From Aphidius gifuensis (lineage: Eukaryota > Arthropoda > Insecta > Hymenoptera > Braconidae), in the NCBI RefSeq assembly GCF_014905175.1, contig NC_057792.1, positions 6,820,001 to 6,884,000 on the forward strand: DNA of 64,000 nt, given 5' to 3'. The notes under the pieces were generated by a model. The model did no database searches. It was not told where the DNA came from and saw nothing but the letters and a program-made list of their open reading frames with translations. Both the position numbers and the translations under genes were made by a program. Shown piece by piece: positions 1 through 15,100 of the stretch (positions within the stretch are counted from its first letter, which is position 1; every line of letters starts with the position of its first letter).

Positions 1-52
1 GATGAAGAAAAAAATTTAAAATACAAATTATATTTGATGAAAAAAAACTTAC

Positions 53-2005
53 CTGAAGTGTGTAGTTACCAGGCAAAAGAATTCTCCAAAATTCACCATA
101 CTTTGTTGTTGAAAATTTTATATCACGACCCTTGACAATGACTGAAGCTCTCTCAATTGGATTTCCAAATTCATCAATGACAAATCCTTGAACACCTCTG
201 TGTGCTTCAGCCAAATAAGTAATAAGTGCCTAAAAATATTTTCAAATAATAATGAATTAATCAACAATATAAATAAAGGTATTTCAGGTTTTTAATTTTT
301 TCAATTTTAATAACAATAGCAGCGACGCGATTGGATCACAACATGATATTTCAAATGTTACTTCCATACAGCCATTCCAAATATAATTAAAATCTTGCAT
401 ACCACCAGTTAATGGATACCATTCAGCACCATTTGTTATACCATTTTTAAAACCAGGCTGTCTTCTTGAACATGATTCACCACGATGCATTTTTGTATGA
501 CTTGTTGAATAAACCATTGATAAATGTTTGAATACATCATTGTCAGGTGATATATTCGGTTCTTGTCGTTTGGAACTGCTAGATCCTAAATTAATAATTT
601 TAAATTATAATAAATTAAATATATACTTTTTTTTTAAAAAAAATAAACTCCATGAAATGAAATTTTAAGTAATTTTCTAAATTTCTTTGCAATTATTTTT
701 AAATTGATGTAATTAAATATTAAAATTTAAAAGAGAATAATTATATAATATTATTGTTTTTGTTTCAAGATGAATTATTTATAACTTACTCCTATTTGAA
801 ATATTATCAAACGGATAATTTGCAACTAGTGCACCGCCATGAAAACAGCCTGATAAAACAAATTGAGTTTTTGATATCCATTCTTTAATTGCTTTAGTTT
901 CTAGTTGAACTTCACTGTCTACTCTTTCAAAGTGATCCGGAAAATTTCTATTGAGATCATAACCACGAGAATTAGCCCTGCATCAAAACCAAAAAGTGTA
1001 TAATATTTCATATAGATAAATATTGTTAATTTATATAAGTTTATAAGAATTTAATAACAAAATAATAATTTTAAAATTGAAATTATGAATAAATTTTTTT
1101 TTTAACATTTACCTTCCTGTAGTACCTTCACAATCTCCCTCTTTTGAAATTTCAAAACCGTCAGGATTCATTGATGGTAAAATATGAATTCTTGTATTAT
1201 CTAATAGCCAAGTAATGTAATTGTCTTCGCCATATCGAGTTACTAGTAACTGTCATGTAAAATAAAAAAAAAACAATTTTGATTTTATTACTATTTTCAT
1301 TACTATTTTATTACTATTTTTCTAACAAAATTGGAAAAAAATAATGAAAGAATGAAAGCATAAAAAAATTATTGGAAAAATCTTGTTCATAAATCAAACT
1401 TTGGATCCAATAAAAAAATTGACTCATAAATAAAACGATATTTTTTTATTTGCTTGAAATATCGATAATTTTTATCAAGTAATTACTTGTTATTTTTTGT
1501 AATTACTTGATAAAAACTACATTGATATTCCAAGGAAATAAAAAAATAAAAGCTATCGTTTTAAAAATAACTTACGTGAATTAAATGAAGCATGAGTTCA
1601 CGTCCAACAACTTCATTGCCATGAATGTTTGCAACATATTTAACATTAGGCTTTCCAATCATGTGTTTATGAGGTGACGATGAAACGACCATCACCCACA
1701 AATCGCGATCTTTAATTTAAAGAAAAAAATAAATAAATTATTTATAAAATTTTATATATAATTAAATAATTTTTTTTATTTTTATATAGATTAGTAATTA
1801 TACTCTGAGCAGTTTTTCCAATTGAATGAAGAGATGTTAAATTTGGATAACGTGATGATGTTCCAAGAAGAAAGTCATACATTTCCGTATAATTATGATA
1901 TCGAAAATCAACTTTATATGCATCATTGCTATTCAATGATTCTCCTATGGCCTCAATTTTCGTCACAATCATCAACAGAGGCACAATTATACCTAACATC
2001 AACAT
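53..2005 (-). CDS. secreted metallocarboxypeptidase, M14 N/E (CPD/CPM-like), 3' end outside window
   Basis: Zinc peptidase family that removes C-terminal Lys/Arg from peptides. Exons, read downward, are 2005-1804, 1709-1576, 1249-1113, 977-790, 585 to about 330, and 229-53; the gene continues past base 1. Splice phases agree for the first five exons. The start gives a signal peptide (LGIIVPLLMIV) and then the N-terminal motif YHNYTEMYDFL. Visible active-site elements are the zinc ligands in NIHGNE, substrate-binding MNPDGFE and RGYDLNRNFPD, the third zinc ligand in SGCFHGGALVANYPFDN, and the catalytic Glu in MEVTFEISCC. The exon at 229-53 begins the transthyretin-like domain (GVQGFVIDEFGNPI). 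Odd: after SCC the usual KYP...W stretch is altered and no in-frame GT donor is visible (see findings). The family is clear; which member (D, E, M or N) is not. Confidence 0.88.
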
Positions 2006-2215
2006 CCTGATATCTGAAAATAATAATAATTTTTTTTTTTAAATATATTTTCGAACGTTAATCTTCGATATTGTCCTTAGTTTAAGTAATCAATAATAAG
2101 ATTTTTAATACATTCAATTTGTATTTAGTTAACATGCGGTCATGTTGATATTACAAAAAAAAGTAAAATATTTATATATTCATTAATTTTGTTTATATTT
2201 AGTATAATTTACTTA

Positions 2216-2366
2216 CATGTGATGCCTATTATCAAAAAAATATTCAGAGCAACGTTAGCTGATAAATATTATGATAATAAATTGACTTATTTTATGAGCT
2301 CGAATGAACAGTGAACCTTTATTCAAAATAAATTTTAAAAAATAAGAATTACAAGCTTATTTATAC
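2216..2366 (-). promoter_or_regulatory. 5' UTR exon and TATA-type promoter of the carboxypeptidase
   Basis: A strong donor on the minus strand at 2215 (CACAT|GTAAGT) and an acceptor just upstream of the ATG at 2005 (TTTTCAG) imply a noncoding first exon beginning somewhere below 2340. A TATA-like sequence, TATAAATA, lies at about 2357-2365 on the minus strand. Its spacing to the putative exon is reasonable. The exact start site was not determined. Confidence 0.4.
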
Positions 2367-3184
2367 TTTCGTTTTCAAAGTAAATGACACACACATGATT
2401 AAGTAGATAGTTGTTATCTATAAAATTTAAATGCTTATCAGTGAACATTATTAAAATTGCCACATGTGGTTTTTTTTTTTTTTAGCCGGAATCATTGAAC
2501 GATTATATTTCGTTATCAATAATTAGGTGGATAAATTAATAACATGTGGTTTATATGTACATTTGGAAGTTTATAGCTCAAAGCTTTTGCACATGTCATT
2601 AAAATTGTGATTAAAAAAAGTATAAACATACATGGTTGAATTTTAAAAATAGTTTTATTAATACTAAAAAGAAAAAAATATGATGTACAGTATTTGTTTA
2701 TATTTTATTATGATTCTCTTATTATTTGATATTCAGACTGAATAATTTGTTTTACAAGCCTAAATATTTCATGAAATACAAAAAAATTATGGTAACATAA
2801 TTAATACAATTTTTCTATAATGATTTCTATGGATATTAATTTCTAATGATATGCTATCATTTTTAGAAGCCATTAATTAATTATCTATTATTGAACATGA
2901 TTGATTGTTTGGCCGAAAGTTAGCGCTACTAATCAGACAACATAGTAGTGCCATCTTGAATTTATTGTTGATAACTTGCACAGTGAATTTGTCTGCGCCG
3001 GTGTGTAAATTGTAATTGTGTTGTTGTTATTTACCAAATAAAGTCTTTTGAGTTTTTTTTTTTTTAACTATATATAATACTTTTATAATAATTTTATCTT
3101 TAATGTCAAATTATATTATAATTTTTTTTAAGTTTTTTATGTGTGTGTTTAAAGTGACAGGTTAACCAAAAGTTAACCTAAAAA
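2367..3184. other. intergenic region between divergent carboxypeptidase and PHACTR genes
   Basis: AT-rich spacer. The part nearest PHACTR (about 2910-3030) is less AT-rich and contains sequences such as GCGCTACTAATCAGAC and CTGCGCCGGTGTG. It is the likely promoter and 5' UTR of the first PHACTR transcript. No coding potential seen. Confidence 0.4.
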
Positions 3185-6100
3185 ATGGCTGAATCAACAG
3201 ATACAGCATCGTCTTGTGTTGCATCTTGTATTTGTGATGATGAAATTAAAAAAGTGTGTGAATCAAATGAGGATAATAATAATTTTGACAAACAAAATGG
3301 TATGTTTAAATAATTAATTGATTATTAAATTTTGAATCTTTATTGTTTTGAAATTTATTGTCATTTTATGTAACACTTGTTTTCATGTGCGTTAAATATA
3401 TTCACATGCAACAAGTGGCACAGTGCCCTCGCGTGTTTAACAGGGACGTGTCTAATAGTCAATCGTTCCCCTGACCTCTTTTGTTAGTCAATATAAAAAA
3501 AAATATTAATAACAGTTAATTCAAATTATACCAAGTACTTATTATTATCAAACAAATGAAAATTAATTTATTTCCTATTGTTTGTTATAAAAATAATTAC
3601 TATCTCATTTAAATATTATCATTGACAATCATTCTTTTTTTTGTACATTTGTTGATGTTTTTTTTTTGACACTTGGCTGTCAAAAATATTTGTCAATAAT
3701 TAAAAATTTATTTTTTTAATATTAAGTCATTGAAAAATGATTTTTAAAAATTGGTGATGTCAGAATTGTGTGATTCACCAGACCAGTTTTTATTTATTTT
3801 TTTTTTATTACATACCTGAATATAAATAATAAAAAAATTATTTAAAAAAAAATCAAAAATAATATAAGTAATATTAATTAGTATCAAATAAAAAGTACAA
3901 AAAAATAAATTTAAAATGCACTTTTTATTGAGAAAAAAAAAAAATTTCTAATTAAAAAAAAATATAAATCAAGTAATTATTATCATTATTATTAATAAAT
4001 GTTTTGAAATTTAATTTTTGTTATGACAGTCGTTAAAGTAGAAATTATATATGCTAAATAAAATAAAGAACTAGCTCCACAATTCGTTGACATAGTGAAA
4101 CATTTAGAAATCGAAACCATTTTTGTTGAATGCTTAGAGATAAACATTCACCACTTGTCACCACTGTGCACCACTGTAAAATAAAAAATTGTAAATTAAT
4201 AATAAATGCTGTAATATTATTAATAAATAATAATGGGTGAACTTGTTGAAGATAGTACAATAACAAAATTATCAAAAAATTTATATAAAATAATTAAATC
4301 ATTGAAGAAAAATGCTAATCATCATGATCACATAATTTCTATGGCAATTGTTGTCATTGAAGAGGTAGGTCTTTTTATTGATGATGAAAATTCAAGGTAT
4401 GATTAATTAAATATATATTTAATAATTTACTTTTTTGTTTGTTTAACTTGTAATATTATAATATTTATTTTTTTATTTGTTATTTAGAGAAGTATTTGAT
4501 CCGGCATCTTGGAATGATTCAGCTGCTTACAGAATACCACTGAAACACTGTAAATTTAAAGAATTAAATTGTCGGCTAGAGGCAATACCTGTTGGTGATG
4601 TTTTGATATTAAATCTTTCATCAATTAATAATAATATTAAAAGTCGTTCAATTGTTGTCGAATGTTATAAACATTTTAATCCATACTCCAGTGACATCAG
4701 TGGTAAATTTATGAACACAAAAATATTTTCTCACAGGTAAAATTGATTTTGAAATTTCTAATTGTAATTTATTAATATTAATTTTAATCAAATAATTTAT
4801 TATATTATTTAATAATTGATATTTATTAATTTTAAAATTATTATTTAATTTGTTTATATTTATTTTTTAGATTGAAAAATGAGCTGTTGACTCCAATTAA
4901 AGATGAGGTACTTAATGACATACAAGTGACAAATCCAAGTCTTGTTGGATTACCTCTAGAATTAAAATTAAAAATAATACAATATTTAAAACAAAGAGAC
5001 AAAGATAATCTTAAAAAAACATGTCAAAAATTTTACAATATTATTAAATAGCATAATAAATAAATTTATATTTTAAATCAAAAAATAATTTTGTATTTTT
5101 TCGATTTTTTTATTATACTCTGAATTTTTAAATTCTTGGTATTGATTTTTACCTTTTGTTTTTAATTTTTATAATTAATGACAATTTTAATCTTATTATT
5201 ATTTGTCAATAATGCAATTTTTGATTATTTTTTGTTTTATTGTTTGTTAAGTGAAAGAAGATGATGAAGAAAAAACATCACTAGGCCAGGAAGACAATTA
5301 TCCTCCTCGAATATCTGTTACATTTGACAAAGAAAGTGAGTTGTTTTAATTGTAAAATTAATATTTATTATTATATTTTTATTTTTATCATTGTTTAATT
5401 CAAAATGCCAAGTTTATAACTGTAAGCACTTGGTAAGGATCAAACTGATCTCTGTATTTCAAGTTTTTAATCGTAGCAATTAGCTAAGAAAATTAATTTT
5501 ACAAAATTATTATTACGAAGATTTTTAATTAAAAAATACAACAGTCATCCTCGTCTAGTTTATGAACAATGACTGTTTAAAAATAAAAGTAAAATAAAAA
5601 TTATCTTTGCATTAACCAATGCAAATAATTCAGAGTCGTACGTAAATTAGAGTGTTTCGAATTAAATAAGCCAAAATTTCGATTCTTCATTTTTGTTTTT
5701 ATTGATGATTAATTGATATTTTTTAATTAGTCCAGTAATCAATTCAAAGACAACAACATTTAGTCAAACTTATTTATATATTTTGAATGTATTTATAATC
5801 TAAAAAAGACCAATTATTTTTAAACTAGAGTATTTTTTTCTTTCTCTAATTTAAACCATTGAATGTTATGGTTTGATCTCATGTGATCTTTTCACTTGCC
5901 TGACCTTTGACAACACCAATATATTTAGTCCAGGTCATGTATAGTTGTGTGAATTTTGACTCTAATTAACACAACTTTCTCATTCTAAACTTAATTATTA
6001 TAATTTAGAAATTTAAATCTTGACAATAGCCTTGATTTATTTAATGTAAAATAATATTCTTATCTAAGACATTTTTTTTTCCATATAATCAAATTAGTTT

Positions 6101-9100
6101 AAATATTTTTTACCTAGCATATATTAATTAATTAATATTCATCATTAAAAACAGTTTATTATTGTCATTATTATTTTTTTTTTCTAATGGATAATAGTTT
6201 TTTTTTAAATCGGGTCATTGAAAGTTTATCCCTGGTTTTCCAGGTCATCATGGTTGTTGACTGTAGTCACCAACACTGTGAATCGTTTTACAGATATATC
6301 TTCAGCCTCCCTAAAAATATATATATATTATAAAGTAAATTTTGCTACTACATTGAAGCTTGCGCTGTTATCCATTTATATTCATCTCCCTTGCACCAAA
6401 AAACTTCCCTTTTCTTATGCTAGCTCTTGGTCCCCAGCAAACACATCCCCAGTGTGCGCATTGAAACCGTCCTGGACGTAGGTCCTTTTAAATTTTATAA
6501 TAAACAATAATAAAATTAATAACAAAGAAAATAATATATATCTTATGAATAATTTAATAAAAATAATATTATTTTTTTTTAATTTTCATATTAATTTTAA
6601 ATTATGAGAGTGATTTAATTTTTTTTTTTTTAAATTTTTATTATAGTTAATTGTTATTTGTTACTTTTTTTTTGAAAATAAATAATTTAAAATGACAATC
6701 AAGGACATAATTTGCTATTTCATTTCCGTCCATAGTGATAGAAATTTTAAAAAAAATTTATAAAAATTAATTTCAGTGTGTAAAAGAAATTCTTTAGCTC
6801 AAGGCTTTCTCAGGTGGAATTTTCCTTCGGTTTGTTTCTCAATTGAGGAACTTCAAAGGATCAAAGACAATGAAAATATTCTAAATTCTACTCATACACT
6901 CTTCTCTTGTTTTCTCTGTCTCTCTTTTGTCATTAATTTGATGTGTGATAATAATATTTTTTCAAAATACTTTAGTTTTTTCTAGAAAATCTAATTTAAA
7001 CTAATTTTTTTTTCTTTCTAATTTCGACACTTTTGTCTAAAAATATTAAAACAAAGAAACTTAAAATCTTGAAAAATAAATATTTAAATGAAACAAAAAA
7101 AAAAACCAGTTCAAGGTAAAATAGTTAAAAATATATTTTTTTCTTCTAATTAAAAATTTCATTTTTTTCTATTATAATTTCATTCAAACAAACGACTTTT
7201 TTTAAATGATTAATTTCAAAGTTATTGTGGTGAAAAAATATATTGAAAATAAATTAAATATAACAGTGATAATGTTATTGGGGAAAATGAAATGAATAAT
7301 AATATTTTATAATGATAAAAAAACAAGAAATTGTTTCTGTTTTTATATGAATTAATTATTTAAGTGTTGTTAAATAATATTATTGTTGAGATATAATGTG
7401 GGAAGAGGGTAAATCATCAAGAACACCAGTTGTTGTGTCATTTCAAGAAGTGGCTAGTTTGTTAAATCGTGGTAAAGACGATAATAATGCAACTGTGTTA
7501 GCTGGAACATCTGATGATAATAGAAAATCACAACGTCCCCTTTGGCGTTTCTATTCAGCTAGAATGTTAACACATAGTCATAGTGATGGTGAATTTCCAT
7601 TATATACACAAGGTAAAATAACTTTGTTTAATAATATTCTATATCATCTCTTCTAAATAATCGTCTTTGTTATTATGAAATATTTTAAACTTATAATTAT
7701 GAAATTTATTTAGACTCGTTCTAGAAATTCAAATATTATTTTTAAAGTTAAACTTAATTTTTTAGTTTGATTTAAAATTAATTAAAAATATATTCTTATA
7801 AATTATCAATATGTTATTATTTGAATAATATTTTTGATAATTTAGTTATCTCATTTTGATGATGAAGAAGAATCAATATTGTTTCATAGAATTAGTGCTG
7901 ATTATTACGACATAATTTAAATTCTAGTTGACATGTTTAATTGCTTTGTGCAAATTCATATTATCGATAATTACTTTTGTTGTTCAATATTGATTATTTA
8001 CTAATGATCAATATTGTCGAACTATTATTTTTCTTTTAACTCAATTATTTGCTGTTGTTTTTATTAAATATATATACATAATATTTCCTGATGAAAGATT
8101 AGAACGGTTACATCTGCTTGAAAAAAAAAAACATTTATACTGTGTTTTATTGCATAAAATAACTAACGATTAATTCGATTCAACATGAATTATTTATTTG
8201 ATTCATCTAAATTTTTGTTTTTCATTTTAAATTTAATTTTAAGATTTAAAAATTTCTTTTTCAACTGCTAAAACTCTTTTACTCAACTCGAGTGTAAATC
8301 TATGAATTGTTCGATCAATTATTGTTTTTTTTTGCCAACATTTTTCGATAACTGTTTCACAATTTCTATAGTGATTTGATGTTCCTATTTTTGGGTCTAC
8401 TTCGACTTCTTGATATCCTAAAAATCAAAGAATTCAAATATTATTACCAAAGTTAAAAAAAAAATTTATTATATGCTGTAATAAATATTTAAAATTCACT
8501 TGAACGTTTAATAGATAAATTTATGATAGAGAAATTTTTTTTTTTTCAAAACTTACGACGTTGGAAAATTGAAAAAAGCCTCATCATTTCCCAGATTCTA
8601 TGATTTCCCAATTCCACAACTTTTTTTCCTTTGACAATAAATTTACTACGATCGTTTCTTCGATTTGTCTCCACCCATCTTTTTGTTTTTCTATGAACAT
8701 CTAACTCTGGCAGTTCTTTAAAATAAATCAGAAAAATATATAAAAACCAAGAATCAATTTTTTATTTAAAGTCACACATTTATTGTGATAAAATAATTTT
8801 AAAAATCAAAGAGCTGTTCAGTTTTTAACTTCCAAAAATTATTTTATTACTATAAATTATTTTATTTAAAACAGTTATCATTTATTTTTTTGTTAAAAAT
8901 AATTAAATAAATAATTATTTATACATGTTCGCATTTACAAATAATAATTGCAATTACTCCTGAAAGAAAAAATAAATAATTAAATTTACAAACCTGGTGG
9001 CAATGTTATTGGATCATCATCATACATAAGATAATAAAAAACATTTCTAAATATCCAAGCACCATTTAAATCATCATTATCCAAATGCTCCATCATTTGT

Positions 9101-12100
9101 AAAAAATTATCATGTATTCTTGGCACAATATACTCATCAATATCAACACCAATGACATATTTATAATCAAGATAATTTGCACTTCTATATAAACAATCAT
9201 TTAATGCAGCATAAATACCATCAACTCTTAATGTTCTTTCAAATATATAAATATCAGGTAATTTCCATTCTAAAATTATAGCTAAATTTTTTTTTTTATA
9301 ATAATCAAATATTTTATCAATATCATTTGTAACACTATCACGATAAAATGTTAATCTTGTAACTCCCATTAGCATATAATATTCAATAAAACTAATTAAT
9401 TCAATTTTTTTATCAAAATTATGATGAAATGGTTGTACACATATTGAAAAATTATTTTTATTATTAACTATTAAATTGTCTTTTAATTTTTTTGGATATC
9501 TTATTGTAATAAATTCATCTTTTTTAATTTTTTTAACATCACGATTTGAATTTATTGATACTGTAATTTCATGGGGAAGTTTTAATATTGATTTATCAAG
9601 TATATTATTAAATGGCAGTGGACATAATATATATGCTGCTGAATAATACATGTCAAAATTTTCTCTAACTGCAATTGGAACAATTCTTAAAAAATTTTTT
9701 TTTACTATATATGAAAAAGATGAATTTTTGTATTTATATTTAAAGTAGCAGGTCAATTGGCTATTTTCCAAATACAAGGGTAGAATTGCAATGATTCTTA
9801 TCTAAAAAAAAATAACAATATATTATTTTTTTTATTTATTTAGAATAAATTCATAGATTGGTTGATAGAGTCTTGTATTTTTATCCTTTTTGCATTGATT
9901 TAAGATAAATTTATTTTGTTTTTTAAAACTCACCAGTCCCCATGATGTATTATCAACAAATAAGTTTCGATTTTCATACAAAACAACTTCTGGTCTTGTA
10001 TCTAAATAGGCTGAAAATATTCTTGTTCCTTCGATATCTGGTTTTCGCCATGTGTCTTTATGTTCATCAATATTTTCTATGTCAATTAATGCTAAATTTA
10101 ATTCATCTGACATTGATATACTCATGTCATTTAACTTTGATAATTGAGATATTATCTAGATAAAAGAAAAAAAGTCTTTAGAAATAAATTGAAAAGAATT
10201 TCGTTGTTCTTTTTATAATAGAAAAATAATATTTATTAATTTATTTTTTCATATCAGAATTTTTTATTTTTTTGTCTATAATTGATAAACAATGGCATTA
10301 TCATATCGTCATTAATTATTATCATATCTTTTTGTCTCGAAATTATATCGATTATCACAGCATCGTTACTTCAAAGAAACCGCGCGCAATAGAAAAAGTT
10401 TTATCATTACACGGAGAAAATAACTCGTGGTGGGTAGTAAAAAATTTAGAGCAAATATTCATCGTAATTTTCTGAGGAGCATACACGTAATAATTTTACA
10501 ATCTTACACGTCTTGCCAGTTGGTGTGGTGATGATTGTCCGACTTGAACAACAAACTGTCATGAAGTATCGCCACATTGAATGTTGTTGTGATAAAAGTT
10601 TCGTTATCGTCTATGTAACCTATTTTTTCTTTTTACTTGTCATGTAGTATCAATACAAAATAATAATAATATTTTAAAAAAACATCATAGAAGTTACTGT
10701 TGACAAGAAAATTATTATTTCTATGAAAAAATATAAATGCCACAGAGGCCTCATTGTAAGAAACTTTTTATTTTTTATTTTAAAATATTTATTGTCAGTT
10801 GATAATTTTTTAAACTCATGTGTTGTGGATTTTAAATAACAAAAATTATTTTTTTAAATAATATATTATCTTTAAAATATTATTATAAGTTTTAAACAAA
10901 AAGTTCTCGAGTCGAAAAATTGACTACAGTTTTAGTAAATTATAGTTTTAAATTACTTACCCATGATTGATATATTATCCAAATAATAAAAATAATAATC
11001 ACAGTGCAGATAATTTTTAATATATATTTTTTAAATAGTAGTCTATTTGATTTAATTAATCGATATCGAAATACCATTTTGTTTGACAAGTTTAGGTTCC
11101 AGTTGCTTGCTTACTTCTATCATCATCCAACTTTTAGAATCGAACAATTCAGACAAACTTGATACGTAACGGTATTTATCTTTCAAGGGAACATGATAAC
11201 ACTTTTTATCAGTCAATATGACTCCTTATTTACATTGTTAAATTTTTATTTTTCTTTTTAACATTTTAAATTTATTTTTTATATCAAATTTTTGTGCTTT
11301 CCAATTTTTTTTTTTTTCTTTCTTAAATGGATGAATTGTTGTTTTTTTTTTTTGCCTTCTGTAATAGCTGTGTGTCAAGTGTTTTAATAAATTTGAAAAA
11401 AAAAAATTAAATAAATGTGACATTGAAGGTTTAAATTGAGTCAAAGTTAAACGTGTGTCAGACATAAATCTTTTTCAGCTCGATCATGGAAACTGGAAAG
11501 GCGAGGAGACTTATCGTTAAATATATTTTTCGAGAATCATGTATATCTGGATATCTGATTGTTATATTTATCAACGACAATGATAAATGCAACTAAATAT
11601 ATTTTTTTTATTAGATTATCATAAAAATTTAGAATGATAAAATTTATTTTATTTTTTCATTGATATCAAGTACTCTCTGCAGTGACCCAGTCGATACCTG
11701 GTGCCAAGTTCACGGAGCCGATGTCGAAGAATTTGAAAATATTTTTTTAATTCAGTCTGTATTTTCACAAACGCATCTAAAAATTTTAGAAAAGATTCAT
11801 TACGCAATCAAGCGGAACCGTTGAGCTCTAGTTTTAGCTGAAATTTTTATTATATAAATTCAAATTTTCTTTATCTTTTCATAAAAATTAAAAGAAAAAA
11901 ACTTTGGTATCATTTTGATGTTATATCTCTTCTGCAATTTCGTTTTTAAAATTTTTTTTGTTATTATTATTATTACGTTTTTGATGAAGAACATCTCACG
12001 TTTTCTAGAGTCATTAAATATTCGTAGAGATCTGTTATTCAGGCAATATTATGCCAACTTTTCCCTAGAGTCTGTTGAAATCCCAACAGTCCTTTCAGTT

Positions 12101-15100
12101 TCTTGGCTAAATTATAAATAAAAGTTTCCACCCTAACCATTGAAAAACACCACATAACAGTTTTCAAATTTTACCTTGAAAATTACCCATTTACACATTT
12201 AACTTTTCATCAATAGTAAATTTTTAAAAAAATTATGAAAGTTAGAAATTGTTATTTATTTATTAATTTTTATAAATTAGTTATTTCATATTCTGAACTC
12301 GAATTTCCGAGTCAAATCAAATCATTCGTTGGCGTATAATTAGTTTAAAAAACATTATAAATTTAAAGTTGAACTTTATCATTATAAAAAAGCATAGTAA
12401 AATATAAACATAATGATTTAATGACTCTTTTAAATTTGCCAAAAATTATGACAACAGTATATATCATAGGATAAATAAATAAATATTTCATTTAACAATT
12501 TATTTATTTTTTTAAATTTACTTTTATCATACATCTTGGATAAATTTAAAATTAATTAATTTAAAAATAAATTAATTAGTCATCGTATTGTAATGACTCA
12601 ATGTTATTATTATTTCAAATTTAATTTTTTTTAATATTAATCTTTCAAATATTGTATTAAATTTTTATTTATTTTTATTTTATCATTTCAATTTATTATT
12701 ATATATTATTAAGAAGATAATTCGGTGAGTGAATTATGAGTATAAACGATTATCATTTTATCAATTTTATGTAAATTTTAATGATGTTGAGATATCCTCA
12801 TGTTTTATAAACATATCTATTGATTCAGTTATTTGTCTATACGTCGATCGGTCATTTAGAAAACATTTTATTTCAATGGCATAATATCTCACTGTCCTAT
12901 TATCCTCCTTGAAAATAAAATAAATCAAATTCTTTGTTTTTTGATATCTACTCATAATCCTTCAAATTTAAATAAGGCAACTTACTGTAGGATCATATAA
13001 TAGTTGGTATTCTCTGAAATTTAATCTACTTCATTTAATAATCCTCCTCAAGAGTGTATTAAACCCAGAAAGTAAAAAATAATGTAATGTATGTTTAAAT
13101 AATTTTCTTACATTATTAAAATAACATTGAAGTATGTCCATTGTTTATTTTTATCTTTGAAATTTACATTTATTCTATTTTTTTTTTTTTATTTGTTTTG
13201 GAATTCTGTATATTTACATATATTTTTGCACTTTGAAAATTTATTTTTAAATTTTAAAACAACAAAATTATTTAAAAAAAAAAAAATTTGTATTGGACAA
13301 ATAATATTTAGTATTTTTTATTTAGAAAACTATTTAGATAATGTACTAATTTTGTAGCCTTCACATATTTTTTACATATCACCATGACAATAACTAATAA
13401 AAAATTATCAAATCAACAATGAAATAATCAAAAATTTTTGAAGTTTATTTTATTATTTATATTTATTACATTATAAAATACAAAAAAAAAAAAAAAATTC
13501 TTACAGAATCTTACAGGTATTTTATTAAAACTATGCGGTTACCGCATTTAAATTTTATTTTTTAAAAAAAATAATTTGTAGTGGTGTAATTAGCGGCCCC
13601 AGCCTGATCTAAAAAAAATAAAAATTTATAAAATAGCTTTATTATTAAATGTAAAAAAAATTTTATTGATAAATGAATTAATATAATTTATTATCAATTG
13701 ATTTTATATTTATTTAATAGATAAATTGAATCAATTATTTTATAAATAATTCAAACACGTATAGAATAATCAGTGTCTGACCTCTGATAATTTAATATGT
13801 GAAAAATTAATCAATAAATTACCCAACTACACCATAGGATACTTTTTGATTCTGTCGATTTGGTCCATAATCTATGTTATCATTGTTCCCATCACCTAAA
13901 TTATTGTCATTGTCATTGACATTGACAAATCTGCCAGACAAAAAAAATGGTGATGACAAGACGTAATCGTTTTCTTCCTCTGTAAAATCAAAATCACATA
14001 TCCCAAGTTATAATTAATTGCAATCAATAATTGTTCACATTTAAATAACATTTAAAAAAAAAATTATATGTTACATTTTTCATTGTAAATATTTAATAGA
14101 AAAAAAACTAGCAACAGGTGTAAAATTTTGATATTAATAAAATAAAAAAAAGTCGCCTCTTACCTTCTCTTTGATAGGGTGTACCACTCAAGCTCTGAAT
14201 AATGAGGAAAATCCCAAGTATTGAAAATAAAAAAGGCTTCATTTTTTCACTTGACTCACTTTTTATATTTTTAATAAATTTTGTATAAAAAATTTAAAGA
14301 GCAAATATATAAATTTTATCTTTAATTGTAATTCAATTATTAATTTTAAAATTTAATTGTTTTTTTTTTTTTCTTCTAATAAATAAATTGACTTGAGTGT
14401 CAAAATTCAACTGTGTTGTTATTCAGATGACTGCATTTATATACCTTCTGAATTTTATTTAAAAAAGAAACAAAAAGTTATAATGACAACGCAGTGGAAA
14501 CGAAAACGAACTTCACTACGATGTTGATTTTTTCCAGAAACTTTTTATTTATATATTTATCTAATTTTTTAACACTGAATAAATATTGACTCAATAATTA
14601 TGAAGCTACTCTCAAATAAAATTTTTGACAATATTGATATTAAAATAAGAAAAAATACTTAATATGATTTTTTTTTTTCTTAAAATTCATGGTTACATTC
14701 TTATCATGGCCAGATGATAATTAAATAAATTTTTAAAATACAATTATATTTGAAAAAAATAAATTAAATAAATAATTTTTCAATTTCTGTTAATTTATGC
14801 TTTAAATTTGCTTTATAAGTTTTAATTAGTAATAATAATAATAATAATTTCGTTAATTAAATCAATAATTAAAAAAAAATTAACTAATAGAAAAAAAAAC
14901 AAGTTAAATTTGTGTTTTATTGGTAACTGGTATGTCACTAGGATATAGTTGACAAGTAACACGAAACGGTTCGTTAATCGATTATCGTTGTTTGAATATA
15001 CACTAGATGGTTTATGAAGTGGAGCACAAAATTTACTCACCTATGTACTTTAACCGGATGAACGTCATCTACCTACTCTTTTATAGCAATTTACCTTGTG

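Noticed and set aside
6218..6481. Open frame of 87 codons in a GC-richer block
   Set aside because: The first codon is not a convincing start, part of the frame is (AT)n, and no phase-compatible donor or family was found.
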